A stretch of DNA of 38,498 nt from Bacillota bacterium (lineage in GTDB: Bacteria; Bacillota; Clostridia; Saccharofermentanales; Fastidiosipilaceae). The stretch is taken from positions 1-38,498 of the forward strand of contig JASGUU010000010.1 in NCBI GenBank assembly GCA_030057555.1. Reading direction: 5' to 3'. The notes under the pieces are model-generated. The model searched no databases and was not told the DNA's origin. It worked only from the letters and a program-made list of their open reading frames with translations. The position numbers were made by a program, and so were the translations under genes. This document shows, in pieces, positions 33,894-38,498 of this stretch. Within the stretch, counting starts at the first letter, position 1; the number at the start of each line of letters is the position of its first letter.

Positions 33894-34856
33894 CTAGAGG
33901 CGCTCCAGCCTTTGATCCGCCATGACCCTCTCGCGGACTGAGCCGAGACCCAGCTGCACGGTGTTGGCCAGCAGTTCGCCGTGGCGGCGGATGGGAAGCG
34001 GAGCCAGCAGGCGGTCCATCTCGGTCTCCAGCGCGGCGAGCGTCAGGTAGCCCGCGACGGCGGCGGCGTCGCGCCGGGGCCAGCGTTCGGCACCCAGCCC
34101 GCGGTACTCCTGAAACAGCGCAGGAAAGCGGCTGCGTTCGGGCGGGGCGTGCAGGCTTTCCGGATCGAGATGGTCGAGTGCGTTGTAGCGCCCGGCTGCG
34201 AGGTCGTCCGCGCGGTCATCGAGGGCATCGATGAGGTAGACCCAGGCGCCGAGCAGCTCCATGAAGCGCTCGAGGCCCGTGAGCCAGGGGGCCTCAAGCA
34301 CGGCGGGCGCAGCGCTTCCGAGCCCGTGACGGAGGCAGAAGGCGAGCAGCGAGCCGAAGGCGGCGGCGGCCTGGTTGGCCGTTGCGTCGCCGGGCTTTGC
34401 CTGCTGCTCCAGAGTTGTCATCGCTTCCAGTGCCTCCCGGATCGCGCGGTCCAGCTGCGGCGACCGGCGCCGGGCCCTGCGGATCGCCCGCCGGCCGACG
34501 AGCAGGCCGAGGCGCGAGCGCCACAGATCCTCGCGGTCATGGAGATTGTCCCCGAGCTTGGCAGCGGCAAAGAGCACGCTGAGGACGGCAGCTTCTTCCA
34601 GGGCCGCCGAAGAGCGGCCGATGGGCTTCCTGCGTACGGGATTCAGGATGCAGATGCCCGGCTCATGGATGGGATCCCCGTCGGCGAAGGCCTCGAGCAG
34701 CAGGGTGAAGAAGGTCATGTCATAGCCCGTTGTCAGGCGAGAAAACTGGCCGTAGCCGCGCTTGAGCTCCATACACAGGCCGCAGTAGACGGCGCGGTAG
34801 TGGCTGAAGCTGCGCATGCGCAGTTCGGGCTTCTCCGGTCGGACATATCCAAACAA
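33894..34856 (-). CDS. DUF5685 family protein
   Basis: 320 residues, mostly helical. The N-terminus FGYVRPEKPELRMRSFSHYRAVYCGLC (C25, C28) is the diagnostic start of DUF5685. Two Asp-rich motifs, LGDNLHDRED (D103, D107) and YLIDALDDRADDLAAGRYN (D210, D213, D214, D217), resemble the metal-binding helices of all-alpha isoprenoid-synthase-like enzymes; whether it binds Mg2+ is unknown. The start is a TTG at 34856, chosen because it gives the conserved MFGYV start; the SD (AGGT) is weak. It is upstream of the J-protein and membrane-protein genes but separated by about 240 bases, and divergent from gltX. Confidence 0.8.
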   Translation of the reverse strand: MFGYVRPEKPELRMRSFSHYRAVYCGLCMELKRGYGQFSRLTTGYDMTFFTLLLEAFADGDPIHEPGICILNPVRRKPIGRSSAALEEAAVLSVLFAAAKLGDNLHDREDLWRSRLGLLVGRRAIRRARRRSPQLDRAIREALEAMTTLEQQAKPGDATANQAAAAFGSLLAFCLRHGLGSAAPAVLEAPWLTGLERFMELLGAWVYLIDALDDRADDLAAGRYNALDHLDPESLHAPPERSRFPALFQEYRGLGAERWPRRDAAAVAGYLTLAALETEMDRLLAPLPIRRHGELLANTVQLGLGSVRERVMADQRLERL

Positions 34857-34961
34857 AGGCGGTACCTGCTTCCTTGTTCCGCTCGGGGCGAAAGGGTATC
34901 ATGGATGGCTGATTTACACAGTATACCGGCGTTTTACCGCCCGCGTCAGGAGGTCGTTTCG

Positions 34962-36431
34962 ATGTCAGGAACCGTTCGCACACGCTTCGCACCCAGCCCC
35001 ACCGGCTTCATGCATGTCGGCAATCTGCGCTCGGCTCTCTACGAATACCTGATTGCCCGCGTGTCGGGCGGGCAGTTTGTGCTGCGCATCGAGGACACGG
35101 ATCAGAAGCGTCAGGTGCCCGGCGCTCTGGAGGCCATCTATGCGACACTCGAACAATGTGGGCTGCAACATGACGAAGGGCCGGACATAGGGGGCCCCTA
35201 CGGTCCCTATGTGCAGAGCGAGCGGCTCGAACACTATCGCGACGAGGCCGAAAAGCTCATCGCCGGCGGCCATGCCTATCGCTGCTTCTGCACGGCTGAG
35301 CGCCTCGAGTATCTCAGGTGGCAGCAGGAGGGCCAGTCCTTTCAGGGCTACGACCGCCACTGCCGCGATCTCGATCCGGATGAGGCGGCGGCGCGGGCGG
35401 CTGCCGGCGAGCCCTGTGTCATCCGCCAGCGCATGCCGCTCGAGGGACAGACGGAGTTCGTCGATGCCGTCTACGGCCGCATCACGGTCGACAACAGCGA
35501 GCTTGAGGACCAGATTCTGCTTAAGAGCGATGGCTTCCCGACCTACAATTTCGCGAATGTCGTCGACGACCATGACATGCATATCACCCATGTCGTGCGC
35601 GGCTCCGAGTATCTCTCCTCGACACCGAAGTACAACCTGCTCTACGAGGCCTTTGGCTATGAGATCCCGACCTATGTCCATCTCCCCCTGATTCTGGGCA
35701 AGGACGGCCAGAAGCTCTCCAAGCGCCACGGAGCCACCGGCTTCACCGAGCTGGTCGAGGCGGGCTATCTGCCCGAGGCCATCCTGAACTACCTCCTCCT
35801 CCTCGGCTGGTCGCCCGGCGATACCGAGGAGATCTTCAGCCTGGCGGAGATGGAGCAGGCCTTTACGATCTCCGGACTCAGCCGTTCGCCGGCGACTTTC
35901 GACTACGGCAAGCTGCTCTGGTTCAACCAGTCCTGGCTGCGCGGCGAGGAGCCGGAACAGTTCGCCCGGCGCTGCCGCGGGGCACTTGAGGACGCATTGG
36001 GCCGCGAAGCGACGGACGCCGAGCTGGAACTTGCCGGCCGCATGCTGCAGCCGCGCCTCGAGCGCCTGACGGATATCCCGGCGCAGCTCGAATGGCTGCA
36101 GGAACTGCCTGAGGACTATGACCTGGGACTGTTCACGCATAAAAAGATGAAAACTGACGCCGCCTCCTCCCGCCTGATGCTGGAGCGGCTGCGGGCGGGG
36201 CTCGCCGCGCTCGAGAGCTGGACGGAGGAAGAGATCCATGCATTTCTGCTGGCTGCGGCAAAGGAGCAGGGTGTGAAGAACGGCCAGGTCATGTGGCCGC
36301 TGCGCATCGCGATCTCCGGGCGGTCGGTGACCCCCGGCGGCGCCGTCGAACTGGCCACACTGCTCGGCCGGAAGGAGACGCTGCGGCGCATCGACCTGTC
36401 GCTTGACAGACTCGCCGGACTGCGGTCCTGA
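34962..36431 (+). CDS. gltX: Glutamyl-tRNA synthetase
   Basis: 489 residues. Class I synthetase charging tRNA-Glu. Evidence: the start TVRTRFAPSPTGFMHVGNLRSALY (HIGH-type motif HVGN, 18-21), LRIEDTDQKR, the YRCFCTAERL stretch, the KLSKRHGATGF KMSKS motif (K251-R255), and the C-terminal helical anticodon-binding domain. Start: ATG at 34962 with AGGAGG eight bases upstream; the frame is open far upstream antisense to the DUF5685 gene but is not used. glnS follows 34 bases later. Because glnS is present, this enzyme may be discriminating, which cannot be decided from sequence alone. Confidence 0.97.
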   Translation: MSGTVRTRFAPSPTGFMHVGNLRSALYEYLIARVSGGQFVLRIEDTDQKRQVPGALEAIYATLEQCGLQHDEGPDIGGPYGPYVQSERLEHYRDEAEKLIAGGHAYRCFCTAERLEYLRWQQEGQSFQGYDRHCRDLDPDEAAARAAAGEPCVIRQRMPLEGQTEFVDAVYGRITVDNSELEDQILLKSDGFPTYNFANVVDDHDMHITHVVRGSEYLSSTPKYNLLYEAFGYEIPTYVHLPLILGKDGQKLSKRHGATGFTELVEAGYLPEAILNYLLLLGWSPGDTEEIFSLAEMEQAFTISGLSRSPATFDYGKLLWFNQSWLRGEEPEQFARRCRGALEDALGREATDAELELAGRMLQPRLERLTDIPAQLEWLQELPEDYDLGLFTHKKMKTDAASSRLMLERLRAGLAALESWTEEEIHAFLLAAAKEQGVKNGQVMWPLRIAISGRSVTPGGAVELATLLGRKETLRRIDLSLDRLAGLRS

Positions 36432-36465
36432 AATACGGGGAATGAAGAGAGAGGACTTTGCCTGC

Positions 36466-38151
<1,686 letters not shown>

Positions 38152-38192
38152 CGGGATGCGCGGCGGTAGCTGCCGCAAACGGACGCTTCAAG

Positions 38193-38226
38193 AGAGCCTG
38201 CAGGCCAAAAGCTGCGGGCTCTTTGT
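38193..38226 (+). terminator. Intrinsic terminator of glnS
   Basis: AGAGCCTGCAG (38193-38203) pairs with CTGCGGGCTCT (38212-38222), an 11-base stem with one G-T wobble and an 8-base loop, followed by a short T-rich stretch. It lies about 40 bases past the glnS stop and should end the gltX-glnS transcript. Confidence 0.7.
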
Positions 38227-38330
38227 ATTCAGGGAGCCGGGATAGCTGTAACGGATGCCTGCTTTGCCTGTTTGGTCGCTGTGTCACAAGCTGGCGGCAG
38301 CTCAGCGGGATCTGGTTGACCTCGTTGAAG

Positions 38331-38377
38331 CAGGAAAAACAGTGTTTTTCGACCTGGGTAGAGTATGCAGAGTAAGC
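38331..38377 (-). repeat. Dispersed repeat, copy 2
   Basis: Inverted relative to copy 1 at 17731-17776, with the 19-base identical core at 38352-38370. It sits between the glnS terminator and a second strong hairpin. Confidence 0.7.
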
Positions 38378-38397
38378 GCTCAAAGAGCCGCACCTCA

Positions 38398-38440
38398 AAA
38401 GACCCCGTTCGAGCCTGTTCAGGTTCCGTGCGGGGTCTTT
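38398..38440. terminator. Strong hairpin terminator, possibly bidirectional
   Basis: AAAGACCCCG (38398-38407) pairs perfectly with CGGGGTCTTT (38431-38440). Inside, GAGCCTG (38411-38417) pairs with CAGGTTC (38420-38426), extending the stem. The A- and T-ends make it usable from either strand. It could end read-through from glnS or a minus-strand gene entering from beyond the window. Confidence 0.7.
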
Positions 38441-38498
38441 GTCATTCGCGTTCTGTGTGGGTGGTTTTCGTCCTGCGTTTCGGTCGGCCCTGTCGTTT

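Larger units (their letters stand above)
38152..38498. other. Gene-free window end
   Basis: No convincing gene is seen in the last ~350 bases. The stretch carries two terminator hairpins and copy 2 of the dispersed repeat. A 98-codon minus-strand frame (38102-38398) lacks an SD and overlaps glnS antisense. A gene may continue beyond the window, which cannot be judged. Confidence 0.5.

Noticed and set aside
33981-34961. N-terminal extension of gltX
   Set aside because: The frame is open antisense to the DUF5685 gene, but GluRS begins at the ATG at 34962 with a perfect SD.

Overview
The window looks like a chromosomal segment of a GC-rich Firmicute, most likely a clostridial or oscillospiraceal lineage. 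The evidence is the order hrcA-grpE-dnaK-dnaJ-prmA behind a CIRCE operator, the paired glgC/glgD subunits, a UPF0735 ACT protein upstream of hom, a Cys-tailed J-protein next to a DUF5685 gene, strong AGGAGG-type ribosome binding sites, and frequent GTG/TTG starts. Taxonomy is inferred from gene content only. I see no rRNA, tRNA, CRISPR array or intact transposase.

Layout. 1-334: gene-free, with a minus-strand terminator and a short direct repeat. 335-1933: a large acidic-tailed protein that I do not recognise. 2024-4208: a wrecked type I restriction-modification locus, in which an HsdM remnant and an HsdR C-terminal remnant flank an AT-rich block carrying an intact HNH endonuclease gene. 4277-10340 (minus): argS, an M3-peptidase-like protein without its zinc motif, rdgB, an ACT regulator and homoserine dehydrogenase. 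10530-10934: a small zinc-ribbon membrane protein. 10853-16733 (minus): a glycogen operon, glgC-glgD-glgA followed by a GH13 glucosidase. 16925-17338: an orphan OadG-like subunit. 17835-23885 (minus): the heat-shock operon hrcA-grpE-dnaK-dnaJ-prmA, with a near-consensus promoter and CIRCE. 23999-28588 (minus): nfeD, a QmcA-like SPFH gene, an AAA ATPase, a DUF4276 (TOPRIM-like) gene and hemW, packed as one operon. 28657-30917 (minus): galT and an M28-like lipoprotein. 31015-32784 (plus): an S11 carboxypeptidase-like protein without its catalytic residues. 32593-34856 (minus): a membrane protein, a J-domain protein and a DUF5685 protein. 34962-38151 (plus): gltX and glnS. The window ends in terminators and one copy of a dispersed repeat.

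How the genes fit together. glgC/D/A make ADP-glucose and glycogen, the GH13 enzyme probably trims or degrades alpha-glucan, and galT feeds galactose into the same hexose-phosphate pool. hom and the ACT protein belong to threonine/methionine synthesis. rdgB cleans the nucleotide pool. Three synthetases (argS, gltX, glnS) serve translation. The heat-shock operon is controlled by HrcA through CIRCE.

Most notable are the AAA+DUF4276 pair embedded in a housekeeping operon (a candidate nuclease/defence module), the replacement of the core of a type I RM system by an HNH gene, two or three peptidase-fold proteins that have lost or altered catalytic residues, a recurring extended -10 promoter signature (TGCTA[T/G]A[A/G]T), and two convergent gene pairs whose coding ends overlap.
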